Shown piece by piece: positions 1-8,013 of a stretch of 64,000 bases of DNA. Within the stretch, counting starts at the first letter, position 1. The number at the start of each line of letters is the position of its first letter. Where the stretch lies: positions 3,348,001-3,412,000 of the forward strand of contig NZ_CP009435.1 in NCBI RefSeq assembly GCF_000960995.1, in the 5' to 3' direction. The notes below the pieces were generated by a model. The model ran no database searches. It had not been told where the DNA came from and was given only the letters and a program-made list of their open reading frames with translations. The position numbers and the translations under genes are program-made. Source of the DNA: Burkholderia glumae LMG 2196 = ATCC 33617. Lineage in GTDB: Bacteria > Pseudomonadota > Gammaproteobacteria > Burkholderiales > Burkholderiaceae.

Positions 1-1502
1 CGCGCGACCGCGAGCGGCCGGTCGCAATCGCCGCCCACGTGGTCGATCAGCACTTCCTCGCCCACCCGCGGCATGTGCACGCCGCCGTAGCCGCCGCCGG
101 TATCGGCCTGCACCACGCGCACCCAGGTCGAGGCACCCTGGTCGCCGGGATTCACGCGATCCCAGACGAACCGCACGCGAATCCGGTTCAGCTCGTCGGT
201 ATAGACTTCCTCGCCGTCCGGCCCGACCACGATGGCGGTCTCCAGGTGCATCTCGGGCTTGCGATGCTCGAACGGGCTGCGGTACGGCACGCTGGTGCGC
301 TGCGCCTCCACCTCGACGCGATAGAAGCCCACCGAGCCGTCGGCATGCGCGATGGCGGCCGCCGCGCCGCCGTCGGCGGCACGCGCCTCGGCCAGCTCGG
401 TTTCGAGGCTGTGCGGAAAATGCGGCGCGCCGGTCACGGGCAGGTTGTTCTCGATCCACCATGCCACCTCGATCGTGGCGAACTCGCGCTGCGCGGCGGG
501 ATCGGCGTCGTGGACGGGATGGTCGGCCAGCGTGAAGCGCCGGCCGGCATCGAGCGCGCGCACGCCGCCCGCGCCGTGAAAGCGCTTGGCGCGCGACTCC
601 CATTCCTCCATGCGGATTTGCGCGAGCCGGTCGCCGTGCGACTGCTCGCCGAAGGTGTAGGCGCCGGTGTAGTCGTACACCTCCAGCTGGGCGGGCAGTG
701 CGCCCTGCTGGTCCATGGTCGGCGTGAGCGTGCCCTTCGGATTGCCGGATACGGCGGGGTTCTTGTAGTCGAACGTGCGCGTGGTCAACGAGACGCTCTG
801 CAGCGTGCGCGTGCCGGACCATTGGGTGAGCGCGTCGGTCTCGGCGCCGGTGGCCATCCGCGCGAACGACACGCTGCGCGGTGCGAGTTCCGGCAGCGAG
901 GTGATGGCGTCGGTCACGACCAGCGTATGCGATTTGCCGTCGCTGCCCTGTTCCCAGTAACCGTAGAGCCCCTCGCTCTCCAGCAGCCGGTGGACGAAGT
1001 TCCAGTCGGTCTCGTGCTGGCGCGTGTAGGAGCGGCTGGCGAGTGGCTGAGAGAGCGCGAAACGGAAACGGCCGTTCGCCTGCGGATGGGCGTTGAACAC
1101 GTCGGTGATGATCGCGTCGGCGCTCTTGTCGATCCAGATCTTCTGGTCGCGCCGGAAGTGCAGCAGGTGCAGCCACGCATTGATCGTCAGCTGGTAGGTG
1201 GTCAGCCCGCCGTCGGCGCCGAGCCGGCGCGCGGTGAACACGTGGCCCTGGATCGGCCGGTAGCGCTGGTCCGCCTGCTGGAGCCACAGCGTGACGGGCT
1301 GCGCGATCAGCGATTTCAGCGGCAAGTCGTCGTGGCTGGAGACGACGTCGAGCGTGAAGCCGTAGTCGCGCCCCAGCCTCGAACGGCCGACGACGCGTTG
1401 CACGACCAATTGGTCCGGTCCCAGCGGAGTATCGAGCTTCACGAGCCGGTCCTGCTGAATCACACCGGCCTGGATCGCCTCCGCGATATCCTGCACGTTC
1501 AT
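1..1502 (-). CDS. vgrG: Type VI secretion VgrG spike protein (partial, 3' end outside window)
   Basis: VgrG trimers form the spike at the tip of the type VI secretion tube and carry effectors into target cells. The minus-strand frame starts at ATG 1502-1500 behind an AAGAAGGG ribosome site and stays open to the window edge, giving about 500 residues. The N-terminal part (about residues 15-400) is the gp27-like region. The last visible stretch, WVRVVQADTGGGYGG followed by MPRVGEEVLIDHVGGDCD, is the start of the gp5-like OB fold, so the needle and any C-terminal effector domain lie to the left. No other T6SS structural gene is visible, so this is probably an orphan VgrG island. Any cognate effector and immunity genes should lie beyond position 1. 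Confidence 0.9.
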   Translation of the reverse strand, partial: MNVQDIAEAIQAGVIQQDRLVKLDTPLGPDQLVVQRVVGRSRLGRDYGFTLDVVSSHDDLPLKSLIAQPVTLWLQQADQRYRPIQGHVFTARRLGADGGLTTYQLTINAWLHLLHFRRDQKIWIDKSADAIITDVFNAHPQANGRFRFALSQPLASRSYTRQHETDWNFVHRLLESEGLYGYWEQGSDGKSHTLVVTDAITSLPELAPRSVSFARMATGAETDALTQWSGTRTLQSVSLTTRTFDYKNPAVSGNPKGTLTPTMDQQGALPAQLEVYDYTGAYTFGEQSHGDRLAQIRMEEWESRAKRFHGAGGVRALDAGRRFTLADHPVHDADPAAQREFATIEVAWWIENNLPVTGAPHFPHSLETELAEARAADGGAAAAIAHADGSVGFYRVEVEAQRTSVPYRSPFEHRKPEMHLETAIVVGPDGEEVYTDELNRIRVRFVWDRVNPGDQGASTWVRVVQADTGGGYGGVHMPRVGEEVLIDHVGGDCDRPLAVA

Positions 1503-1738
1503 GGTGGTTCGCCCTTCTTCTTATCCAGCGCTCTCGGCAAGCGTCTGATCGAATCGACGGGCGATTGTAACCGGCCAGCCGGCGATTCGCGAACCGTGCG
1601 GGCGTGACGATGGCTATGGGCTCCGCTCGCCCGATCACGGCCGTGACAATCGGCCGACTGATCAGAAATTAATACCTCGACGAATCACGCGATATGTAAA
1701 TCCTGCCGATTTTTCTCAATCGTGATATCGGCCCCGAT
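1503..1738. other. Intergenic region
   Basis: About 236 bp between vgrG and the end of the RpiR-type regulator. It is less GC-rich than its surroundings near 1660-1720 and probably holds the vgrG promoter. I see no gene, repeat or convincing terminator. Confidence 0.4.
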
Positions 1739-2659
1739 TCAGCTTTTCGCGTGGTCGGGCAGCAGTTCGTAGGTCAGTTCGAGCCGATAGGCGAGCGCGA
1801 TGAACAGGCTCTGTGCGAGTCCCATGGTGCTGGTCAGCGAGCGAAAGCCGAAGGTGTCGGACTCCTGCAGCAGCAGCGCTGCGTCGGCGCGGCTCGCCAG
1901 CGCATTGAGCCGGCTGTCGGTGATCGCGATCAGCGCCGCGCCGCGCCGCAGGGCGTCCTCGACGATCTGCTGGGTCTCCTGCGCATACGGCGCGAACGAC
2001 ACGGCCAGCACCACCTCGCCGGCACGCAGCGAACGCAGTTGCCCGGCCTGCATGCCGCCCGTGCCGGCCACCAGCTGAATACGCTTGCCGGTGTGCTGCA
2101 GCGCGTAGTCGAGATAAGCCACGACCGGATACGAGCGGCGCATGCCGACCAGCCAGATCGCGTCGGTGGCCGCGAGCAGATCCACGGCGCGCTCGAACGC
2201 GGCCGCGTCGAGCGACGCGCAGAGCCGCTGCATGCCGGCGATGCTGTCGCCGAGGAATTCGGTGGCCAGCTCGCTGGTGCGACGCGGCTCGCCCTGCTCG
2301 ATGATGCCGCGAATCCGCGACTGGTAGCTGAGCTCGGGCGCGACCTGGCGCACCATCGCGTCGCGGAACACGCGCTGCATGCCGGAGAAGCCGGAGAATC
2401 CGAAGTGCTTCGCGAAGCGCACCACCGCCGAGGGCTGCACGCCGCAAGCGTCGGCCACCTCCTGCACGCCTTGCAGGCCCACGCGCTCGGGATGCGCCTC
2501 GAGATGACGCGCGATCAGCTTGAGCTGCTTGCTCAGCGAGTCGAACTGCGCCGAGATGTCCGCCAGCAAAGCCTCGGGCGTCTGGCGCCCGGAGTCCGGC
2601 GGATTGCCGGCGGCGGCGGGTCGGGAAGATGGCATGCGGGGGGCCGGGCGGTTTGTCAT
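1739..2659 (-). CDS. MurR/RpiR-family transcriptional regulator
   Basis: An RpiR-type regulator of 306 residues: an N-terminal HTH_6 domain (about residues 25-100, with DACGVQPSAVVRFAKHFGFSG as the recognition region) and a C-terminal SIS sugar-phosphate-binding fold (about 140-270, with IWLVGMRRS and LIAITDSRLNALA). Such proteins usually sense phosphosugars or related small molecules and control adjacent catabolic genes. The chosen start is ATG 2659, beginning MTNRPAPRMPSS; the frame is open further upstream, but that part is low-complexity Arg/Pro/Ala and lacks homology-like features. It has no clear partner: the divergent neighbour is a lipid methyltransferase. The ligand cannot be deduced from the sequence. 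Confidence 0.85.
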   Translation of the reverse strand: MTNRPAPRMPSSRPAAAGNPPDSGRQTPEALLADISAQFDSLSKQLKLIARHLEAHPERVGLQGVQEVADACGVQPSAVVRFAKHFGFSGFSGMQRVFRDAMVRQVAPELSYQSRIRGIIEQGEPRRTSELATEFLGDSIAGMQRLCASLDAAAFERAVDLLAATDAIWLVGMRRSYPVVAYLDYALQHTGKRIQLVAGTGGMQAGQLRSLRAGEVVLAVSFAPYAQETQQIVEDALRRGAALIAITDSRLNALASRADAALLLQESDTFGFRSLTSTMGLAQSLFIALAYRLELTYELLPDHAKS

Positions 2660-2981
2660 GTGGCGCCATTCTAGCAACAGGGCCGGCGCCCCCCACCGCC
2701 GCGCGCGATGCCGGGTGCGGACGGACGCGGTGCCGGCCGTCGGCGAACCCACCGGCGCGCCCGCTGCGCCGCATCGGCCCGGCGGCGGCCGGCGGGCACC
2801 GGCAACCGACCGTGGCACGAGGCCGCGGCCGGCGCGAAAAAATTGCAACGATCTATGTCCGTCATTTCAACCGAACCCCAATCGATGCACACTAGGCTGC
2901 GTTGCCCAGTGCCAACTCTTCAGTTCGACACGCGGCCCCGCGCCGCGTGAGTCTGGTTCCCTGTAATAAGGTACATGACCC
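2660..2981. promoter_or_regulatory. Divergent intergenic region
   Basis: This 322-bp gap separates the RpiR-type regulator (leftward) from the PmtA-like methyltransferase (rightward), so it must hold promoters for both. I see no clear operator dyad or -35/-10 pair. The stretch 2840-2970 is less GC-rich than the rest. Confidence 0.4.
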
Positions 2982-3560
2982 ATGCGAATCCGAAGCGCAT
3001 CGTCCGATCTGCTGTTCTTCCTGAGATCCTGGTTCGAAAATCCGCTCAGCGTCGCCGCGATCGCCCCGTCGGGCGAGCCGCTCGGCCGCCTGATGACACG
3101 CGACATCTCCCGCCGCGATGGCCCCGTGCTCGAACTCGGCGCCGGCACCGGCGTGTTCACCAAGGCGCTGCTGCGGCGCGGGCTCGCGCAGCGCGACCTG
3201 ATTCTGGTGGACAGCAGCGAACGCTTCGCCGCCCTGCTCGCGGGGCGCTTTCCCGACGCGAGGATCGTGGTGGGCGACGCGGCGAACCTGCTACCGCTGG
3301 GCGTGGCACTGCCGCGCTCGGTGGGCGCGGTGGTGAGTGGCCTGCCGCTGCTGTCGATGCCGAACGACAAGGTGGGCGCGATCGTGGGCGGTGCGTTCCA
3401 TTACCTGAAGGACGGCGGCGCGCTTTATCAGTTCACCTACGGCTTGCGCTGCCCGATCCCGCGCGCCACGCTGCAGGCGCTGGGGCTAAAGGCCGTCTGC
3501 GTGGGCCGCGTGTTCCGCAATCTGCCGCCCGCGGCCGTGTATCGGATCTCGCGCAAGTAG
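2982..3560 (+). CDS. PmtA-like class I SAM-dependent (phospholipid N-) methyltransferase
   Basis: 192 residues. The opening LFFLRSWFENPLSVAAIAPSG, an amphipathic membrane-contact segment, is typical of bacterial phosphatidylethanolamine N-methyltransferases of the PmtA/COG3963 group. Motif I is VLELGAGTGVFT (about residues 48-59), followed by the acidic IVGDAA-type segment and an LLSMPNDKVGAIV stretch found in the same family. The likely reaction is SAM-dependent methylation of the ethanolamine headgroup of membrane lipids at the inner membrane, though other small-molecule acceptors are possible. Start ATG 2982. It stands alone, diverging from the RpiR-type gene and convergent with the aldo/keto reductase. 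Confidence 0.75.
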   Translation: MRIRSASSDLLFFLRSWFENPLSVAAIAPSGEPLGRLMTRDISRRDGPVLELGAGTGVFTKALLRRGLAQRDLILVDSSERFAALLAGRFPDARIVVGDAANLLPLGVALPRSVGAVVSGLPLLSMPNDKVGAIVGGAFHYLKDGGALYQFTYGLRCPIPRATLQALGLKAVCVGRVFRNLPPAAVYRISRK

Positions 3561-3620
3561 GCCGCGCAGGCCGCGGCTTCGCTTCGTCCACGAAACAAGC
3601 CGCGGCCGGCCGGGCCCGCC

Positions 3621-4664
3621 CTACTGCGCGCCGATCTCCGACGACACGCGCCAGATATCGACGTTGCCGTCCTGCGCGTGGCGGTCGATCTCGGCCAGTT
3701 CCTCGGTGCTGAACGCGAGCTGCTTGACCGCGTCGAGCGAATCGTCGAGTTGCGCCACGGTGCGTGCGCCGATCAGCGTGGACGACACGCGCGCATCGCG
3801 CAGCGTCCAGGCGATCGCCATCTGCGCGAGCGTCTGGCCGCGCCGCTCGGCGATCGCGTTCAGCGCGCGAATCCGCTCGAGATTGTCGGCGCTCAGCATG
3901 CCGGCGTTCATCGATCCGCTGCGGCTCACGCGTGCGTCGGCCGGCACCCCCTGCAGGTACTTCGCGGTCAGCAGGCCCTGCGCGAGCGGCGAAAAGCCGA
4001 TGCAGCCCACGCCGAGCTCGTCGAGCGTCTGCAGCAACCCGTGCTCGATGCTGCGGTTCAGCATCGAGTAGTTCGGCTGGTGGATGAAGAGCGGCACGCC
4101 CTCGGCCGCGAGGATCGCGGCCGCCTGGCGCGTGAGTTCGGGCGAATACGACGAGATGCCGACGTACAGCGCCTTGCCCTGCCGGTGCAGTTGCGCGAGC
4201 GCGCCCATGGTCTCGTCGAGCGGCGTGTCGGGATCGACGCGGTGCGAATAGAACACGTCGACGTAGTCGAGCTTCATGCGGCGCAGGCTCTGCTCGCAGC
4301 TCGCGATCAGGTGCTTGCGGGTGCCGGTCGGGCCGCCGTAGGGGCCGGGCCACATCGCCCAGCCGGCCTTGGTCGAGATCACCAGTTCGTCGCGATAGGG
4401 CTTGAAGTCGGCCGCGAGCCAGCGCGCGAAGTTTTCCTCGGCCGAGCCGGCGGGCGGCCCGTAATTGTTGGCGAGATCGAAATGCGTCACGCCGCGGTCG
4501 AACGCGCGGCGCAGGATCGCGCGGCCGGTCTCGAACACGTCGACGCCGCCGAAGTTCTGCCAGAGGCCAAGCGAGATGGCCGGCAGCACCATGCCGCTGC
4601 GGCCGACGCGGCGATACGGCATGGCGTCGTGGTAACGATTCGGGTCCGCCTGATACTGCATCAT
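3621..4664 (-). CDS. yghZ: YghZ/Gpr-type aldo/keto reductase (L-glyceraldehyde 3-phosphate reductase)
   Basis: A 347-residue AKR14-type enzyme that reduces aldehydes such as L-glyceraldehyde 3-phosphate or methylglyoxal with NADPH. The sequence keeps LANNYGPPAGSAEENF (catalytic Tyr), ISTKAGWAMWPGPYGG (catalytic Lys), DVFYSHRVDPDTP (active-site His) and the C-terminal STLIGARTVAQLDDSL NADPH-binding loop. All follow the E. coli YghZ pattern closely. The start is ATG 4664, placed by a perfect AGGAGG seven bases upstream. It is cytoplasmic and monocistronic, diverging from the 3-hydroxyisobutyrate-dehydrogenase-family gene. The pairing suggests aldehyde or keto-acid detoxification, but no shared pathway is proven. 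Confidence 0.9.
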   Translation of the reverse strand: MMQYQADPNRYHDAMPYRRVGRSGMVLPAISLGLWQNFGGVDVFETGRAILRRAFDRGVTHFDLANNYGPPAGSAEENFARWLAADFKPYRDELVISTKAGWAMWPGPYGGPTGTRKHLIASCEQSLRRMKLDYVDVFYSHRVDPDTPLDETMGALAQLHRQGKALYVGISSYSPELTRQAAAILAAEGVPLFIHQPNYSMLNRSIEHGLLQTLDELGVGCIGFSPLAQGLLTAKYLQGVPADARVSRSGSMNAGMLSADNLERIRALNAIAERRGQTLAQMAIAWTLRDARVSSTLIGARTVAQLDDSLDAVKQLAFSTEELAEIDRHAQDGNVDIWRVSSEIGAQ

Positions 4665-4909
4665 GTCTTTTCCTCCTGGTCCGATGCGCGACGCCGGGCG
4701 AATCCGCGGCGTCGCATCGCGTGCAAGACGACGAGTGTAGAGGCATGGCGCGGCATTCCGGAAATGGATTCTGCAGATCGAATCCATCTATTTTCGGCAT
4801 AGATGCGGAGTGCCGCACTTGCTAAGCTGCTGGGCCGCCGTGCCTCGCGGGGCGCCCGGCACGCATGCCGCGCTCACCGCATCGCTCGACATTACCTGGG
4901 AGAACACTC

Positions 4910-5800
4910 ATGGAAAAGGCTGCAATCGGATTCGTCGGTGTCGGACTGATGGGGCACGGCATCGCCAAACACCTGCTCGGCGCCGGCCATCCGCTCACCG
5001 TCGTCGCCCACCGCCGGCGCGCGCCCGTCGACGATCTGGTCGGCCGCGGCGCCCAGGAGGCCGGCTCGCTCGCCGCGCTCGCGGCGGCCTCGTCGATCGT
5101 GTTCCTGTGCCTGACCGACGCGCCGGCCGTCGAATCCGTGATCGGCGAGATGAAGGACCACCTGCGCGAGGGCGCCGCCGTGGTCGACTGCTCGACTTCG
5201 GATCCGGCCGTCACCGAACGCGTGGCCGCGATGCTGGCCGAGCGCGGCGTGGACTATTGCGACGCGCCGCTCGGCGGCACCCCGGCGCAGGCCGAGGCGG
5301 GCCAGCTGCAGGCCATCGTCGGCGCCACGCCGGCCGTGTTCGCGCGGCTTGCGCCCGTGTTCGCGCCGTGGACGGCCAAGGTGGTTCACGTCGGCGGCGT
5401 GGGCGACGGGCACCGCATGAAGCTGATCAACAACTTCGTCGCGCTCGGCTACGGTGCGCTCTACGCGGAAGCGCTCACCATCGCGCGCAAGTCGGGGCTC
5501 ACGGCCGGGCAGGTGGACGCGGTGCTGCGCGGCAGCCGGATGGACTGCGGCTTCTACCAGACCTTCATGGGCTATACGCTCGAAGGCAAGCGCGACGCGC
5601 ACCAGTTCACGCTGGGCAATGCGCACAAGGACCTGCGCTACGTGGAGGCGATGGGCAACCATGCCGGCTGCGCGACCCATCTGGCCAGCAGCGTCAAGAA
5701 CGCCTACGCCACGGCGCTCGCGGCCGGCGCCACCGGCGCCGAGGATTACGTGCCGCATCTGCCCGACTACATCGCACGCGCCAACGGCCATTCGCTCTGA
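4910..5800 (+). CDS. 3-hydroxyisobutyrate dehydrogenase-family NAD(P)-dependent oxidoreductase
   Basis: 296 residues. The N-terminal Rossmann fold starts immediately with IGFVGVGLMGHGIAKHLL (GxGxxG). A CDAPLGGTPAQAEAGQL loop follows and carries the family substrate-binding motif, then the catalytic-Lys region HRMKLINNFVALGYGALYAEAL. The C-terminal all-helical domain has an SSVKNAYATALAAG end. The family oxidises beta-hydroxyacids (3-hydroxyisobutyrate, tartronate semialdehyde, glyoxylate-type substrates); which one is used here cannot be told. The start is ATG 4910 with GGGAGA upstream; the in-frame extension to 4865 looks non-coding. No valine-degradation genes are adjacent. Confidence 0.87.
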   Translation: MEKAAIGFVGVGLMGHGIAKHLLGAGHPLTVVAHRRRAPVDDLVGRGAQEAGSLAALAAASSIVFLCLTDAPAVESVIGEMKDHLREGAAVVDCSTSDPAVTERVAAMLAERGVDYCDAPLGGTPAQAEAGQLQAIVGATPAVFARLAPVFAPWTAKVVHVGGVGDGHRMKLINNFVALGYGALYAEALTIARKSGLTAGQVDAVLRGSRMDCGFYQTFMGYTLEGKRDAHQFTLGNAHKDLRYVEAMGNHAGCATHLASSVKNAYATALAAGATGAEDYVPHLPDYIARANGHSL

Positions 5801-5885
5801 ACCCAGCCGGCCCGGCGCCGCTCACTCGCACGCGCAACCGAAAGCGAGCGCCAAGCCTCGGCGGGCTACCAGCGGTTTTCGATAA

Positions 5886-5937
5886 GAGGCCGGTTCAAAA
5901 ACACCCGAGAGGGGCGGTTTACTTCCTCGGCGAGCTG
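5886..5937 (+). mobile_element. IS5-type terminal fragment
   Basis: GAGGCCGGTTCAAA at 5886 starts a 52-bp stretch that matches, in reverse complement, the right end of the small IS5-type element at 8014-8423, including its GGTTTACTTCCTCGGCGA segment. Only this terminus survives: the IS481-type element begins a few bases later at 5943. It is therefore the left-hand stump of an older IS5 insertion cut by the later element. Confidence 0.6.
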
Positions 5938-5942
5938 TAATG

Positions 5943-7138
5943 TGTAGAACTTCAGACTTGATCTGACAGTAAGGCCTTGCCAAGAGGCGGGGTTACCCGT
6001 TTTGATAGAGGTGCGAATCTTCATCAAAACAGCGCGCAAGCGCCAAGGAGTAGCCCCGTGAGTAGTCTCAACCAAAATGTCATCCGCCACAAGATCGGTC
6101 TGCTGAATCTGGCCACCGAGCTTGGCAACGTGTCGAAGGCCTGCAAGGTGATGGGGCTGTCGCGCGATACGTTCTACCGCTATCAGAACGCCGTGGCCGA
6201 GGGCGGCGTCGATGCCCTGTTCGACAGCAATCGGCGCAAGCCGAATCCCAAGAATCGAGTCGATGAAGCGACGGAAATCGCCGTGCTGGCCTATGCCATC
6301 GAGCAGCCCGCCCACGGGCAGGTTCGGGTCAGCAACGAATTACGCCGGCGCGGTATTTTCGTGTCTGCATCCGGCGTTCGTTCGATCTGACTGCGTCACG
6401 AATTGTCGTCCTTCAAGCTGAGGCTCGTGGCGCTGGAGAAGCAGGTCGCTGAAAAAGGCATCGTGCTGAGCGACGATCAGGTGGCCGCGCTGGAAAGAAA
6501 GCAGGACGACGATGTAGCCCATGGCGAAATCGAAACTGCTCATCCCGGCTATCTGGGCTCGCAGGACACCTTCTACGTAGGCACGATCAAGGGCGTAGGC
6601 CGGATCTACCAGCAGACCTTTGTCGACTGGCCAAACTGTACACCACCAAGACGCCGATCACGGCCGCTGATCTGCTCAATGACCGGGTGCTGCCGTTCTT
6701 CGAGGAGCAGGGCATGGGTATGATCCGCATGCTGACCGCTCGAGGCGTGGAGTATTGCGGCAAGCCGGAATCGCACGATTATCAACTGTACCTGGCGCTG
6801 AACGACATCGAGCACACCAAAACCAAGGAGCGACATCCGCAGACCAATGGCATCTGCGAGCGGTTCCACAAAACCATTTTGCAGGAGTTTTATCAGGTTG
6901 CGTTCCGCCGCAAACTGTATCTGTCGCTGGAGGAACTACAGGCCGATCTCGATACTTGGCTGGCGTGCTACAACGGCGAGCGAACCCATCAGGGTAAGAT
7001 GTGCTGCGGTCGCACGCCTGTGCAGACGCTCATCGCGGGCAAGGAGGTGTGGAAGGAGAAAGTGAGCCACCTGAATCTGATCTGACAGTCACGCACCGTC
7101 GGAACGGGTAACTGTCAGATCAGGTCGCGACTTCTACA
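5943..7138 (+). mobile_element. IS481-family element, copy 1 (decayed)
   Basis: A 1196-bp element bounded by imperfect 27-bp terminal inverted repeats: left 5943-5969 (starts TGTAGAACTTCAGAC) and right 7112-7138 (ends GTCGCGACTTCTACA). Inside lies one IS481-type transposase reading frame with lesions. I see no convincing target-site duplication. The left flank is an IS5 end and the right flank is the tail of an IS3 transposase. A second copy, in the opposite orientation and missing its 3' half, lies at about 8424-9102. Confidence 0.8.
6058..7085 (+). pseudogene. IS481-family transposase, inactivated
   Basis: The frame begins at GTG 6058 (AAGGAG upstream) with an N-terminal helix-turn-helix (about residues 20-60, ACKVMGLSRDTFYRYQ). 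It is interrupted by TGA at 6388-6390, where copy 2 has TGG. The same frame continues to about 6630 and then shifts: after QQTFVD the bases for the next conserved block are shortened, and the catalytic core resumes in another frame at about 6687. The second catalytic Asp of the DDE triad appears replaced (TARGVEYC in place of the usual TDRGxEYC), while the third residue (NGICERFHK) is kept. With a stop, a frameshift and an active-site change it cannot make an active transposase. Confidence 0.8.
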
Positions 7139-7279
7139 ACCATCATCGGCTGATGGAACCGCTCGGCTATATCCCACCTGCCGAAGCTGAGGCAAACTAC
7201 TACAGGCAACTCAGAAATGCTGCTGAAGTGCCTGCATTAACTTAAACCAACCGGCCTCCACGATTCCCGGTGCGGTTCA
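7139..7279 (+). mobile_element. IS3-family element, 3' remnant
   Basis: Reading in frame from within the IS481 end, the sequence encodes FYNHHRLMEPLGYIPPAEAE and on to a stop near 7245. This is the standard C-terminus of an IS3-group OrfB integrase. The last 35 bp (to GGTGCGGTTCA at 7279) are an IS3-type right inverted repeat. The rest of the element is gone. It is flanked on both sides by the same 23-bp IS481 terminal sequence (7116-7138 and 7280-7302). Confidence 0.75.
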
Positions 7280-7302
7280 CAGATCAGGTCGCGACTTCTA
7301 CA
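7280..7302 (+). repeat. Second copy of the IS481 right tip
   Basis: A 23-bp exact duplicate of 7116-7138 (begins CAGATCAGGTCGCGAC) lies directly after the IS3 end and directly before the toxin remnant. It marks where an IS481-type element once ended inside the toxin gene. Confidence 0.75.
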
Positions 7303-7524
7303 GATGACACAACTTGGGTGGACGGCGTCGAGCGCGGGCATTTCCGACTACATCCGGCAGGTGGTGCAGGTATTTCACTCGGTTGCATTACTCTGCCCAG
7401 TCTCACCGACTTCATGAGAATCCGCAACGCATTGCTGCACACAGTCACAATCCCCGCACGCAGGGCGGGGCTTCGCTCCTATGGAACAATTGAGGTCATC
7501 ACGTATGGCAATACTTGCCCGTAG
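7303..7524 (+). pseudogene. Tlde1/DUF2778-type T6SS peptidoglycan-hydrolase toxin, C-terminal fragment
   Basis: From 7303 the frame reads WVDGVERGHFRLHP, then GISLGCITLP, ending in LRSYGTIEV and TAG 7522-7524. This is the catalytic end of DUF2778 (Tlde1) proteins, L,D-transpeptidase-like T6SS effectors that attack peptidoglycan from the periplasm. The active-site His (codon 7351-7353) and Cys (codon 7384-7386) are both present. The N-terminal half is missing: upstream sequence is IS481/IS3 DNA, so a reading frame starting at 7270 is only a fortuitous junction. The next gene overlaps its end and resembles a cognate immunity gene. Family assignment rests on motif recognition without a search. 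Confidence 0.72.
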
Positions 7525-7759
7525 GGTGTTGAAGGTCTCCCTGCTTCTGTTTCTGCTTTTTCTTTCGGTTCGTTACGTTCGCCCGTATCCCTTCCCGATG
7601 ACGGAGAGCCAGCTAGCCCCTTGGTGGCGTGCTTCGGATTGGCTCGGCATCCGGGACCCCGAAAATTTGATTTTCGTGGTGTGGGTGACGATTGAACTGA
7701 TCGTAGGAACGCTTGCCTATGTGGCGATCATGAAGCTATGGCGGTACTTCCGGAGTTAG
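7505..7759 (+). CDS. Small two-helix membrane protein, candidate Tlde1 immunity protein
   Basis: 84 residues starting at ATG 7505, with GAGG nine bases upstream inside the end of the toxin gene; an in-frame ATG at 7481 would add eight residues. There are two membrane segments, about residues 5-22 (VLKVSLLLFLLFLSV) and 52-75 (IFVVWVTIELIVGTLAYVAI), with a short loop between them rich in Pro and Trp. The overlap of about 20 bp with the toxin end implies translational coupling. Effector-immunity pairs of the DUF2778 class are often arranged this way, with the immunity protein in the inner membrane or periplasm. Unlike the toxin, it appears intact. Function is inferred from position and topology only. 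Confidence 0.6.
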   Translation: MAILARRVLKVSLLLFLLFLSVRYVRPYPFPMTESQLAPWWRASDWLGIRDPENLIFVVWVTIELIVGTLAYVAIMKLWRYFRS

Positions 7760-7774
7760 CCTGCGTACCACCCG

Positions 7775-7933
7775 CTAGCAGGTTGCTGAAATACCGTTTT
7801 GCGGGGTGCCCGGGAGCCCTTTCCAGCTGTGGTCCACCCCTTGCCCAAGTCAAACGAGCGGCGTGTAGGGCTTTCTATGCCGTCGGCAATTTTTTGCTTG
7901 CCCCGCTCCAGAGGTATTTCAGCAACCTGCTAG
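7775..7933. mobile_element. MITE-like element with 21-bp perfect inverted repeats
   Basis: The 159-bp unit begins CTAGCAGGTTGCTGAAATAC (7775-7795 is the full 21-bp arm) and ends with the exact reverse complement at 7913-7933. The interior has no useful reading frame. Size, perfect ends and location among IS debris fit a miniature inverted-repeat transposable element mobilised by a transposase that is not in this window. Confidence 0.65.
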
Positions 7934-7955
7934 GGGACCGATTAGCCGGCGTCCC

Positions 7956-7988
7956 GCGCAACACCGTTGGTCTTCAACGGCATTGCGC
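7956..7988. terminator. Hairpin, possible terminator
   Basis: Two 14-nt arms, GCGCAACACCGTTG and CAACGGCATTGCGC, pair except for a 2-bp internal mismatch and enclose a 5-nt loop. A TTTTTT run follows at 8004-8009, a little far for a standard intrinsic terminator. It could end transcripts from the immunity gene. Confidence 0.35.
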
Positions 7989-8013
7989 AGCAAAATGTAG
8001 AACTTTTTTGTAA

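Noticed and set aside
39..1607. Long plus-strand open frame across the vgrG gene
   Set aside because: It is antisense to a clear VgrG frame, has no domain features and is an artefact of high GC.
7270..7302. Start codon and first 11 codons of the toxin frame
   Set aside because: These codons are IS3/IS481 terminal DNA, so the apparent start is made by the junction.
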